Shown: in pieces, positions 26,403 through 34,091 of the stretch
Layout: each line of letters begins with the position of its first letter
Numbering within the stretch: the first letter of the stretch is position 1
Source of the DNA: Silicimonas sp.
GTDB lineage: Bacteria > Pseudomonadota > Alphaproteobacteria > Rhodobacterales > Rhodobacteraceae
Assembly (NCBI GenBank): GCA_022826205.1
Contig: JAJDVJ010000081.1
Location: 58,401 to 122,400 of the forward strand
Direction of reading: 5' to 3'
DNA: 64,000 bases
Notes under the pieces: model-generated
The model's input: only the letters and a program-made list of their open reading frames with translations
Told to the model about the DNA's origin: nothing
Database searches by the model: none
Translations under genes and position numbers: made by a program

Positions 26403-27212
26403 ATGCTGCAAAAACTGCTGATAACCGGTGCCAACGGCAACCTGGGAGCCGTCTGCCGCGACCGACTGACCCACATCACCGAAACGATGCGTGTCGCTGC
26501 CCGCAAGGGGTTGGGCGAGGCACGCGAAAACGAAGAGATTGTCTACTGCTCGCTCGAAGACAAGGCAGCGGTCGAGACGATGGTCGAAGACTGCGACGGA
26601 ATCGTCCACATGGGTGGCCAGGCCACAGAGGCCCCATGGTCGACGATCCGGGCCGCGAACCTTGACGGCATGTACAATCTCTACGAAGCCGCGCGAAAGT
26701 CCTCGGTGACTCCAAGGATCATCTTCGCCTCGTCAAACCACGCAATCGGCTTTCACAAGCAATCGGAACGGCTTGACGCGAACTCGCTCACGCGCCCCGA
26801 CGGACTCTACGGCGTGTCCAAGGTGTTCGGCGAGGCGCTGGCCTCCATGTATCACGACAAGTTCGGGATCGAGACCGCGTCGATCCGAATTGGATCCTGC
26901 TTTCCCGAACCCCACAACCACCGCATGCTGTCGACCTGGATGAGCTACGACGACTTCATACACCTGATCGAGCGGATTTTCATGGTCCCACGACTGGGCT
27001 GCCCGATCATTTACGGCGCCTCGGCCAATTCGGCGAGCTGGTGGGACAACCGCGAGGTTGCCTACCTGGGCTGGCAGCCAAAGGACAACGCCGAAGTGTT
27101 CCGCGACAAGCTAGACTCTGCAATGGACCCGCCGCCCGCCGATGATGTGAACGCCGTCTTCCAAGGCGGCGCCTTCTGTGCCGACGGCATCCACGAAGAG
27201 GCATCAGGATGA
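26403..27212 (+). CDS. udh: Uronate dehydrogenase
   Basis: 269 aa NAD-dependent extended SDR that oxidises galacturonate or glucuronate to the aldarolactone (EC 1.1.1.203). The sequence follows the characterised Agrobacterium-type enzyme block by block: LLITGANGNLG (nucleotide site), IIFASSNHAIGFH, the catalytic YGVSKVFGE (Tyr/Lys about 138-142), RIGSCFPEPHNHRMLSTW, and CPIIYGASANSASWWDN. The start ATG 26403 follows a GAGGGAA site. The other aldarate pathway genes (dehydratase, lactonase) are not adjacent. Possibly tied to the sugar acid theme of the 1-22 kb cluster, but it has no matching operator. Confidence 0.92.
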   Translation: MLQKLLITGANGNLGAVCRDRLTHITETMRVAARKGLGEARENEEIVYCSLEDKAAVETMVEDCDGIVHMGGQATEAPWSTIRAANLDGMYNLYEAARKSSVTPRIIFASSNHAIGFHKQSERLDANSLTRPDGLYGVSKVFGEALASMYHDKFGIETASIRIGSCFPEPHNHRMLSTWMSYDDFIHLIERIFMVPRLGCPIIYGASANSASWWDNREVAYLGWQPKDNAEVFRDKLDSAMDPPPADDVNAVFQGGAFCADGIHEEASG

Positions 27213-27339
27213 CAAGGTCCAGATGAAGGTCCTGCAGAGGACATGAGACCGAACTTGATCGTTCAGCAAAACCTGAATCCCATCATCGGATTCGGGCTCC
27301 CGTCCTTCCTTGAGACGCGGCTTGACGCAGAAGGCGACT

Positions 27340-28755
27340 TCAGCGCCCCCGGACTTGTCCGTGCGCGTTAGCAAGCTCCTTGATGGCAACTTCCACGGGC
27401 CGTTCCGGGTCGCATGACTTCCGGGTCTCAAGGCTCACATGCAGCAGAAACTGCTCACAGGTCGCAAGCACGCTCCCGTCGGATGCGCGCCGCATTTCGT
27501 GGCCAAGCTTTAGCTTCTTGCCCTCGCCGAGCAGAACCCGTGTCACGACCTGAACGGTTTCGCCCGCATGGGTCTCCAACAGATAGTCTATCTTGGTCGA
27601 AACGGTGAAGAAGCTCCGACCGGCCGACACGTAGTCCGGGCCCGCACCAACGTGTGCTAGAACCGCATCGGCGGCATCCGAGAAGACCTGCCCGTAACGG
27701 CTCTCGTTCATGTGGCCGTTGTAGTCGGTCCAGTCCGACGGCACCATTCGCCGCACGGTGATCAGGGGGATACGCCCCAGGTCCTCTCCGCCAAGACTCG
27801 CTTCGTGGTCGGCGATAACGCGGCCCGCTGCGGTACCTTCGCGTTTCAGGGCTCGCAGCGTCGCCACCAGATTGCGGTCCCGCAGCGCTTCCAGTTCACG
27901 GACGGAGTTCCCTCCGGATTGGGCATCGGACTGGTCGCAGATTTTCTTCACCAGATCCGGCGTCAGTTCCGGCACATCCATGAGCTTGGTCCACGGCCAT
28001 GCGAGCGCCGGGCCGAACTGCTCGACGAAGTGTGCCATTCCGCCCTCGCCGCCAGCAATCCTGTAAGTCTCGAAAAGACCCATCTGTGCCCAACGGAGAC
28101 CGAACCCGAGCCTGATTGCGTCATCGATTTCGCCTGTCGTGGCGATGTCATCCTTTATCAGCCAAAGCGCTTCGCGCCACACCGCTTCAAGAAACCGATC
28201 CGCGATGTGCGCGTCGATCTCGGCGCGAACGACCAAGGGCCGCATTCCGATTGACGTCAGGATCTGCGATGCCGACGCCAGAAAATCCGCGTCACCGCCG
28301 CCGGACACCAGTTCCACGAGGGGCAGCAGGTAGACCGGATTGAACGGATGGGCGACAAACAATCGGGCTCCAGAGGCAAGCCCCTTCCGCAATTCGGAGG
28401 GCTTGAAGCCGGACGTGGACGATCCCATGGGCACGTCCGGTGCCGCTGATTCGACTTCGGCGTAGACCTTGCGCTTCAGGTCCAGCCGTTCGGGCACACT
28501 CTCCTGAACGTAGTCGACGCCAGCGACGGCCTCGGCGACAGACGTCGCAATAACGAGTTTTCCTTCATCCGGCAACGAGCGCTCATAAAGCATCGGCAAC
28601 GATTGCCTGGCATTCCCGATCACTTCGCCGATCTTGCGCCTTGCCTCAGGATCCGGGTCGAACACGTTGACATTCCAACCGTTCAGCAGGAATCGCGCGG
28701 CCCATCCGCCGCCGATCACACCGCCGCCGATGATTGCCGCCGTACCGTTCCTCAC
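27340..28755 (-). CDS. L-carnitine 3-dehydrogenase fused to a hot-dog thioesterase
   Basis: 471 aa, two domains. Residues 1-320 are a 3-hydroxyacyl-CoA dehydrogenase-like fold with NAD site AIIGGGVIGGGWAARF (about 7-22), YVQESVPERLDLKRK (about 82-96) and VAHPFNPVYLLPLVELV (about 133-149). Residues from about 328 form a hot-dog domain with DWTDYNGHMNESRYGQVF. This fusion is typical of carnitine 3-dehydrogenases (EC 1.1.1.108) whose C-terminal half is a betainyl-CoA thioesterase. Start GTG 28755 overlaps the SGNH hydrolase stop (GTGA). The beta-keto acid cleavage enzyme usually found with it is not adjacent. Confidence 0.88.
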   Translation of the reverse strand: MRNGTAAIIGGGVIGGGWAARFLLNGWNVNVFDPDPEARRKIGEVIGNARQSLPMLYERSLPDEGKLVIATSVAEAVAGVDYVQESVPERLDLKRKVYAEVESAAPDVPMGSSTSGFKPSELRKGLASGARLFVAHPFNPVYLLPLVELVSGGGDADFLASASQILTSIGMRPLVVRAEIDAHIADRFLEAVWREALWLIKDDIATTGEIDDAIRLGFGLRWAQMGLFETYRIAGGEGGMAHFVEQFGPALAWPWTKLMDVPELTPDLVKKICDQSDAQSGGNSVRELEALRDRNLVATLRALKREGTAAGRVIADHEASLGGEDLGRIPLITVRRMVPSDWTDYNGHMNESRYGQVFSDAADAVLAHVGAGPDYVSAGRSFFTVSTKIDYLLETHAGETVQVVTRVLLGEGKKLKLGHEMRRASDGSVLATCEQFLLHVSLETRKSCDPERPVEVAIKELANAHGQVRGR

Positions 28756-29384
28756 GGTTCCACCAGTCCTTTCACGACATCGACCAGCGCCAGACCCAAC
28801 TTGCCGTGCGCCGACTCGCTCCAGTGAATCCCGTCCAGCGGATCCACATCGATCACGGTGCCGGCGTCAAAGAACGCCGCGCCCTCCTCTCCCGCGAATC
28901 GTTCTATCCGTTCCGACAGTCCTTCCCCTCGTGCCTCCGCACCCGAGAACATTTCGGCAAAGTCGCCTGCGGGTCGAAGCGGCGGCGGAGCAATGGCCAG
29001 TGTCACCCCGACCGCACCCGAGAGCCGGGCTTCCCTGACCAGGCGCGCGACGCAAAGTGCAACGTCCTGCGCATTCAGGCCAAAGGCGTGTTTCTGGTCA
29101 TTTGTGCCCAAGCAGATGGCAAGCACATCGATCGGCTCGTGGGAATGCAGGATTGCGGGCAGCACGGTCAGCCCGTTGCGGAATGCCCCTTCAACTGGAT
29201 CATCAATGGCGGTCGTTCTGCCAGGCAGTCCCTCGATCACGACGTCCCAATCCTCGCCAAGGCCGGAGGCCAGAACGTCGCCCCAGCGTACGCCCGGCGG
29301 ATGCACGGGCCGCGAATCCAAATGCCCCTGCGGCGCGGTTCCGAAACTGTTGCTGTCGCCATAAATCAAGAGACGCTTCGTCAT
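28752..29384 (-). CDS. SGNH/GDSL-family hydrolase
   Basis: 210 aa esterase-type hydrolase. SGNH blocks are visible: LLIYGDSNSFG with the nucleophile Ser (about 5-15), GLPGRTT (about 53-59, oxyanion Gly), LGTNDQKH (about 91-98, Asn), and DGIHWSESAH with catalytic Asp and His near the C-terminus. Similar to arylesterase/acyl-CoA thioesterase I-like proteins but without a signal peptide, so cytoplasmic. It is translationally coupled to the carnitine dehydrogenase fusion downstream, suggesting it releases the hydroxy acid from an ester (for example an acylcarnitine); that role is inference. Confidence 0.88.
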   Translation of the reverse strand: MTKRLLIYGDSNSFGTAPQGHLDSRPVHPPGVRWGDVLASGLGEDWDVVIEGLPGRTTAIDDPVEGAFRNGLTVLPAILHSHEPIDVLAICLGTNDQKHAFGLNAQDVALCVARLVREARLSGAVGVTLAIAPPPLRPAGDFAEMFSGAEARGEGLSERIERFAGEEGAAFFDAGTVIDVDPLDGIHWSESAHGKLGLALVDVVKGLVEP

Positions 29385-29610
29385 TGCACAGGATGTCCCA
29401 AATCACGATTCCATCCCGCGAGGCGGCGGAATCAACCTGAATTGTCGAAGTGACTAACATCCAATCAATGGCAACAACAACGGAACCTGAGCGCCGCTCC
29501 TGTTCCGGCTGCACATCATGGCCTTCACTAACAACCAAGCCGGCAGTCGCGCTGTCAGGTATCCGGGCGACCCTGCAGAATTCCTTGCCACTTCGGCCTT
29601 GCTGCGACCC

Positions 29611-29877
29611 TCAGGTACGTCGACGCGCCCGTGCACCGCCGCGCCGCCCGACTTGCAAGGCGGGCTGCAAGGCGGCTTCCAAGACCTTGGTCATTGGATG
29701 GTCCGGGAATTCCTTGCCGTGACGGTCAAGCAGCAAAGCCACGACATCGGTCGCTTCGCGCCCTTCCGGCGTTGAAATCGCCCAATCAAGAAAGATCGAG
29801 CGGCATTCAGACTCCTTGATGCCTTCAATCCGGTAGCTTTCGCGGATCAATCCCTTCGGATCAAGGTTGTCGCCCAT
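29611..29877 (-). CDS. Small conserved hypothetical protein
   Basis: 88 aa. The core MGDNLDPKGLIRESYRIEGI, then CRSIFLDWAISTPEG, then a late DHPMTKVLEAAL looks like a small conserved protein of Rhodobacteraceae with no known function. The start is placed at ATG 29877 (ACGGGAAA just upstream), because the frame further upstream does not look coding. It is divergent from the YbaK-type gene at 30043, 165 nt apart. Its last ten residues are Arg-rich and may be a frame tail rather than part of the fold. Confidence 0.65.
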   Translation of the reverse strand: MGDNLDPKGLIRESYRIEGIKESECRSIFLDWAISTPEGREATDVVALLLDRHGKEFPDHPMTKVLEAALQPALQVGRRGGARARRRT

Positions 29878-30042
29878 TTTCCCGTGATCCGTTCCTGCAC
29901 ATTGAGCAACGCTACCCAATCCACGCGATTCTGCCAACAGGCCTCGCAAGCGCGAACTTTCGAATTGCTGTCCAGGCCCGATCGGCCGCAGCCCGCCACT
30001 ATTGCACTTGCAACAGGCCAGGAAAGACTACAGCACAATCAC

Positions 30043-30513
30043 ATGAGCAAGAGCCTTGCACGCGTCACCGCAGCGCTGGAGTCCGCAGGTCTCGCCTGCG
30101 AGATACTCGAAATGCCTGGCGAGACCCGGACGGCAGGAGACGCTGCCCGAGAGGCAGGATGCGAAATCGACCAGATAGCAAAGTCAATCGTCTTTCGCGG
30201 CGAAGAAAGTGAAGCCGTCGTCCTCTTCATCACCGCTGGCGGGAATCGCGTCGATGGCGAGAAGGCTTCCGAAGCAGCGGGAGAAACGCTTGGCCGCGCC
30301 GACGCCAGCTTCGTTCGTGAAAAGACCGGATTCGCGATCGGCGGGGTCGCTCCGGTCGGCCACCTGACTCCATCGCACGTGTTCCTCGACCCGAAGCTTC
30401 TGGAATATGCCGTCGTCTATGCTGCTGCCGGAACACCGAGACACATATTTGCAGTCGCGCCTGAGCAGCTGACCAAGATCTCCGGTGCCAGTGTGGCGGA
30501 TTTCACGATTTGA
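30043..30513 (+). CDS. YbaK/EbsC-type aminoacyl-tRNA deacylase
   Basis: 156 aa single-domain trans-editing protein that hydrolyses mischarged tRNA (Cys-tRNA-Pro or similar). Recognisable blocks are the ILEMPGETRTAGDAA region (about 20-34), the conserved IAKSIVFRG Lys segment (about 45-53), and GGVAPVGH (about 99-106, the substrate loop), followed by FLDPKLLEYAVVYAAAGTP. ATG 30043 is the first Met matching the usual N-terminus. The final 44 codons plus about 110 bases of 3' flank occur again in diverged form at 31400-31645. Confidence 0.88.
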   Translation: MSKSLARVTAALESAGLACEILEMPGETRTAGDAAREAGCEIDQIAKSIVFRGEESEAVVLFITAGGNRVDGEKASEAAGETLGRADASFVREKTGFAIGGVAPVGHLTPSHVFLDPKLLEYAVVYAAAGTPRHIFAVAPEQLTKISGASVADFTI

Positions 30514-30625
30514 AGGGTTTCACGGACCGCTTGATCCGCAACACATCCGGCGTCTGAAAGAAACCGGTGCGAACACGCGCAGAATTGGCGACCATCCTGC
30601 CGCCACAGTTTTCTGTCGTCACGAT
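30382..30625 (+). repeat. Diverged direct repeat, copy 1 (ybaK 3' end plus flank)
   Basis: The last 44 codons of the YbaK-type gene and the following 112 bases match 31400-31645. The coding part aligns without gaps from the Phe-Leu-Asp codons to the stop codon, and landmarks in the flank (CACGGACCG, ATTGGCGACC, CACGAT) occur in the same order with about 2 nt of offset. Confidence 0.7.
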
Positions 30626-30902
30626 ACGCCCGGCAGGATGTTGAAAATCAGGGTAGGCTCGTTTACGCTTACACCGAGTTGGCCACAGGTCAGCCATCCA
30701 GCATCAGCAACGGGAGACAAGACCCAAGCGTCTGTTCCGGGAAAGACAACGCGCCTCGTGCGGACCGTCGCCGTCAAGTGCACCCAGATGCACCGACAAG
30801 CATGCAGATTCCGCAGACATCTGCAGTACAGCGACGCATGACGGTGATAGTTTGCGCGGCAGCAATCGCGAAAATCCTTGGAGGGTTCTGGAGGTGAAAG
30901 TC
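30626..30902. other. Intergenic region before DUF2147
   Basis: About 280 bases between the repeat copy and the DUF2147 gene. No gene recognised. The segment should contain the DUF2147 promoter; its ribosome site GGAGGTG at about 30888 is clear, but no convincing -35/-10 was identified. Confidence 0.35.
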
Positions 30903-31337
30903 ATGATCAAGAAGCTATCGAAGGCAATTTTTGCCGGGCTTGTGGCGACGATTTTCTTCACTGGTGCCAGCAACGCCGACCCCACCGGTGTATGGCTGAC
31001 CCCGGCTGGCAATTCGCATATCGAGATTCGGCTCTGTGGCGAGAAGCTATGTGGCAAGATCGTCCGGTTCACCGAGCCTCGCAATGCAGACGGCACATTG
31101 AAACTCGACGAGAAGAACAAGAAGGAGGCGTTACGTACCCGACCTCTTCTCGGGCTTGAACTGATGTCCGGCTTCACCGAGACCGGCGACGGCAAGTGGA
31201 CGAAGGGCCGGATCTACAATCCCGAGGACGGCCAAACCTACCGTTCGAAGCTCGAAGTGAAGGACCACAACACGCTGAATGTCTCAGGCTGCGTGCTGGT
31301 TTTCTGCAAGGCCCAAACCTGGACGCGCGTCAAATAG
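30903..31337 (+). CDS. DUF2147 domain periplasmic protein
   Basis: 144 aa exported protein. Signal peptide MIKKLSKAIFAGLVATIFF..., cleaved after SNA-DPTG. The mature part shows the DUF2147 pattern: DPTGVWLTP at the start, IEIRLCGEKLCGKIVRF with a Cys pair, GRIYNPEDGQTYRSKLEV and the end LNVSGCVLVFCKAQTWTRV with a second Cys pair. Function of the family is unknown; it folds as a small beta-barrel lipocalin-like domain. ATG 30903 has GGAGGTG 8-9 nt upstream. No operon partner is visible. Confidence 0.9.
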   Translation: MIKKLSKAIFAGLVATIFFTGASNADPTGVWLTPAGNSHIEIRLCGEKLCGKIVRFTEPRNADGTLKLDEKNKKEALRTRPLLGLELMSGFTETGDGKWTKGRIYNPEDGQTYRSKLEVKDHNTLNVSGCVLVFCKAQTWTRVK

Positions 31338-31399
31338 GAGCCGAGAACAGCGGAACATCGACGGAGTTTTCGGACGGTTGACTGGCGTCTTCATTCGCA

Positions 31400-31531
31400 T
31401 TCCTTGACACGAAGCTGCTCGAATGTGCCGTCGGCCACGCCGCAGTCGTAACACCTGGGCAGCTCTTCGAAGGCGCACCCAAATGGCACGCCGAGATCTC
31501 CGGTGCCAATGTCGCGGAACTCACGACCTAA
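31400..31531 (+). pseudogene. Truncated YbaK-type fragment
   Basis: Forty-three codons and a TAA encode FLDTKLLECAVGHAAVVTP followed by an ISGANVAELTT end, aligning without gaps to the C-terminus of the intact YbaK-type protein 870 bases upstream (about half of the residues identical). The 5' two thirds of the gene is absent, and no start codon is available. It is a relic of a duplicated gene interrupted by or placed after DUF2147. Confidence 0.75.
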
Positions 31532-31645
31532 AGCTCAACACGGACCGATCGGCCCATAGCGCATCCAAGCGCCATCCGGGAAATGGGCGACCGCGCCTGT
31601 AACATTGGCGACCGTCTCCAGTCCGCAACCTTGTGTCGCCACGAT
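31400..31645 (+). repeat. Diverged direct repeat, copy 2
   Basis: Partner of 30382-30625. Homology covers the truncated YbaK-type fragment and continues about 110 bases past its stop codon. DUF2147 lies between the copies, so a tandem duplication of a ybaK-DUF2147-like unit followed by loss is the simplest history. Confidence 0.7.
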
Positions 31646-32436
31646 GCAATTGGTGGGCTTCGAGCAAGCCCGGCTTGCTCTTGGTCACGCTTCGGAGTGC
31701 AGGATCGCTTGGCTCCATTCGCCGAAGAAAGTCACATCCCTACAAAGCGTGTCCGACCTACTTGGAATCATTTGGGATTCCCCTTTTGGCGGAGGTCTGA
31801 TTCGATGCGCACATCAAATTCAGGCAGCCCCGAAATGCCCCGTGCCTGCTCCACCGATCTTCGCTTGCGTGCCGTTGGAACGAGTCATGGTCCATCCCTC
31901 TCCGATTCGGCATGAATCGCTGCACGTCCGGCAGCCGTGATCGCATTGCCTCGCGCGATCGTTTGGGCATGCCACGGGGCCAATCTCCTCATTTTTTATC
32001 GAAACGACATCAAAGATGCCGGATTCACACGAACATTTCACACATCATGCCTTTGGCGAAGGGTAGAAATGTGCCTAGCGGCTCGGCGAAGCGGAGTGCT
32101 GGCAGTCGGTGCGTCTGCCGCTGGCATTGTCACTGCAAGAGGTACCCATGTTCGGAATCCCCTTCGGCAATGAGCCACGAACCTGGGCGCCTCCTGGCCC
32201 GACGCCGACCTCGACCGCTGCGCGCAAGAGTTCGCGCATTGTGATGGGCGCCGAGCGCCGGGCCTGTCCTGCGGCCGCATCCCTCCCTTCCGCTCTCATC
32301 CGGCCGCGTTGACGTCATGGGCCGGGACCGCCATGGCAGCCGGGCATCTGCCCCACACCGCAACCGGTGCCACCGCTCCTGCTCCATAACCGCCCTCGCC
32401 TGCCGCGCGGCGGGAGCCATAAACCGGCGGCGCCGG
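31646..32436. other. Gap with no recognised gene
   Basis: About 790 bases between the YbaK relic and the Calx-beta relic. Frames are open but without recognisable motifs. A less GC-rich patch near 31985-32045 (ATTTTTTATCG and neighbours) could include a promoter. I read the whole stretch as decayed DNA. Confidence 0.35.
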
Positions 32437-32619
32437 GGCACGGATTTCGCGTCGGTCCGCAACTTCACGATCACCACTCCCGCGGACGCGGCGAGCGCGA
32501 CCGGAACCTTCACATTCACTCCGGCCCGGGACGACCTTGTCGAGCGCGACGAGGCGGTGCTGGTCGGCACATCAGGGATTCTCGATTCATGGACCATTCT
32601 GAACGACAAGGCATCTTGA
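32437..32619 (+). pseudogene. Calx-beta repeat remnant
   Basis: The frame encodes GTDFASVRNFTITTPADAAS, then ATGTFTFTPARDDLVERDEA, then VLVGTSG and WTILNDKAS. This is the pattern of one Calx-beta repeat from a large adhesin-like protein (TDF..V..FTITIPA..ASATGTFT..P..D...E.DE). It has no start codon and no further repeats, so it is a relic. Its end overlaps the first codons of the Rieske gene in another frame. Confidence 0.65.
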
Positions 32620-33770
32620 AGGCTCTTGTCGAGCACCTCGACAACGGCACGACCGCCGACGCGGGTGGCATCATGCGTCTACCGATGTCCGACTACACGT
32701 GCCCGCAACTCCTGGCTCAAGAGCAGGACGCATTTTTCCGGAACGTACCGCTGCTAATGGGCTTTTCGTCTCAACTGCCGAAACCCAATACCTATTGGTC
32801 AGACAATGCAACCGGGACCCCAATACTCATGGTTCGGGATGGTGAAGGTCGATTTCGCGCGTACGCAAACGTCTGTCGGCATCGCGGGAGCCTGGTCGTG
32901 CCCGAGGGACGCGGCTCCAAGCTACGTTTTACATGTCCGTTCCACGCATGGACCTACGGAATCGATGGCAGCTTGTTGGCGGTCAACAAGAGTTGCCATT
33001 TCGGTAATGTCTCAAGTGCGGAATTGTCGCTCATCGAACTGCCTTCGGCGGAATGGTACGGAACGTTGTGGGTGCGACCATCTCAAGGCGATCCACTGGA
33101 CGAGGATGAATGCCTGGCTGGACTTCAGAACGACCTGGTTCACTGGAAGCTGTCGGATCACCCTCATGCTGGCCAGCAAATCATCGATGCGCGGATAAAC
33201 TGGAAGCTGGGCATCGACTCCTACGGTGAGATTTATCATCTGAACATCCTCCACCGGGATACCGCAGCCAAGGAAGTATACGCGAACGCGCAAACACTCG
33301 ACAGGTTTGAGAGAAACCTCCGCATGGTATTCGCCAATCGAAAAATCGATCTCATGCGGTTGTCCATGCCGATCCAAAGCCGCTGGCCATACAAGCATAT
33401 AACGTCCACAGTCTATTTCTTTTTCCCCAACGTGATCATGATGGTGGACGCATTTGGGGTCGATCTGATGCGCATCTTCCCTCTTGGAGGCTCACCTTCA
33501 AAATCTCGAACGATTCATACCTGGTACATCGACCCCAGGATACGAAAGCACTTCGAGGCGCAAGGGATGTCGTATGAGGACAGACTGACCAGGTTCAGGG
33601 AAGTCGTCGAAGAACAGGACTACGCAATGCTGGAGGAAGTGCAGCTAAACGCCGAGTGTGGGACTCAATCGGAAGTCGTGTTTGGACGCAACGAGGCGGC
33701 ACTTCAACACTTTCACAATGTCTACCGATCAGAAACGGGTCGTGAATTACTGCAGGTCGAGGACGTGTAG
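32589..33770 (+). CDS. Rieske 2Fe-2S ring-hydroxylating/demethylating oxygenase, alpha subunit
   Basis: 393 aa terminal oxygenase. The Rieske centre is CRHRGS...CPFHAW (about 91-115, C-x-H-x16-C-x2-H). The C-terminal catalytic domain has the mononuclear iron site around SYGEIYHLNILH (about 212-223). Members hydroxylate aromatics or oxidatively demethylate quaternary amines such as proline betaine. No reductase or beta subunit gene is adjacent. ATG 32589 lies inside the Calx-beta relic and lacks a strong ribosome site, so the true start could differ. The neighbouring 34-41 kb operon has an MttB-like methyltransferase, hinting at amine demethylation. Confidence 0.87.
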   Translation: MDHSERQGILKALVEHLDNGTTADAGGIMRLPMSDYTCPQLLAQEQDAFFRNVPLLMGFSSQLPKPNTYWSDNATGTPILMVRDGEGRFRAYANVCRHRGSLVVPEGRGSKLRFTCPFHAWTYGIDGSLLAVNKSCHFGNVSSAELSLIELPSAEWYGTLWVRPSQGDPLDEDECLAGLQNDLVHWKLSDHPHAGQQIIDARINWKLGIDSYGEIYHLNILHRDTAAKEVYANAQTLDRFERNLRMVFANRKIDLMRLSMPIQSRWPYKHITSTVYFFFPNVIMMVDAFGVDLMRIFPLGGSPSKSRTIHTWYIDPRIRKHFEAQGMSYEDRLTRFREVVEEQDYAMLEEVQLNAECGTQSEVVFGRNEAALQHFHNVYRSETGRELLQVEDV

Positions 33771-33888
33771 CGAGACCGGCTTCAGGAGTCGTCCCACCAG
33801 CACCACGTCCCCTTCGACAGCCGACTGTTGCTGATCTTCATGGATTGAGCGGGCGGCAGGAAGGTCGACTTGAAGACCATCTTTGGCA

Positions 33889-34072
33889 TCCGTTCAGTCC
33901 GGACCTGAACCAGATCAAGCAGGTTTTCGCCAAGACCAGGCATCGGCTACGGAACGCCGCCACCCGGACCCGGGAAGCGCACTGACGCACCGTCGGCGAG
34001 TCTGCGACGACATTGGACCGCAGGCGCGCGCGATCTACGTCGGGAATGCCGTCATGTGTCTCCAGCTACACC
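33889..34072 (+). pseudogene. IS630-type transposase C-terminal remnant
   Basis: One frame gives HPFSPDLNQIKQVFAKTRHR, then LRNAATRTREAH and a stop; the neighbouring frame continues RVCDDIGPQARAIYVGNAVM. Together they match the IS630 transposase end (YSPDLNPIEQVFAKLK..., then an ANYF.NAGY-like tail), so a frameshift separates the parts. No terminal inverted repeats or complete element were found. It marks an old insertion between the Rieske gene and the MttB operon. Confidence 0.65.
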
Positions 34073-34091
34073 GGACACGCCCGAGTCCGGA

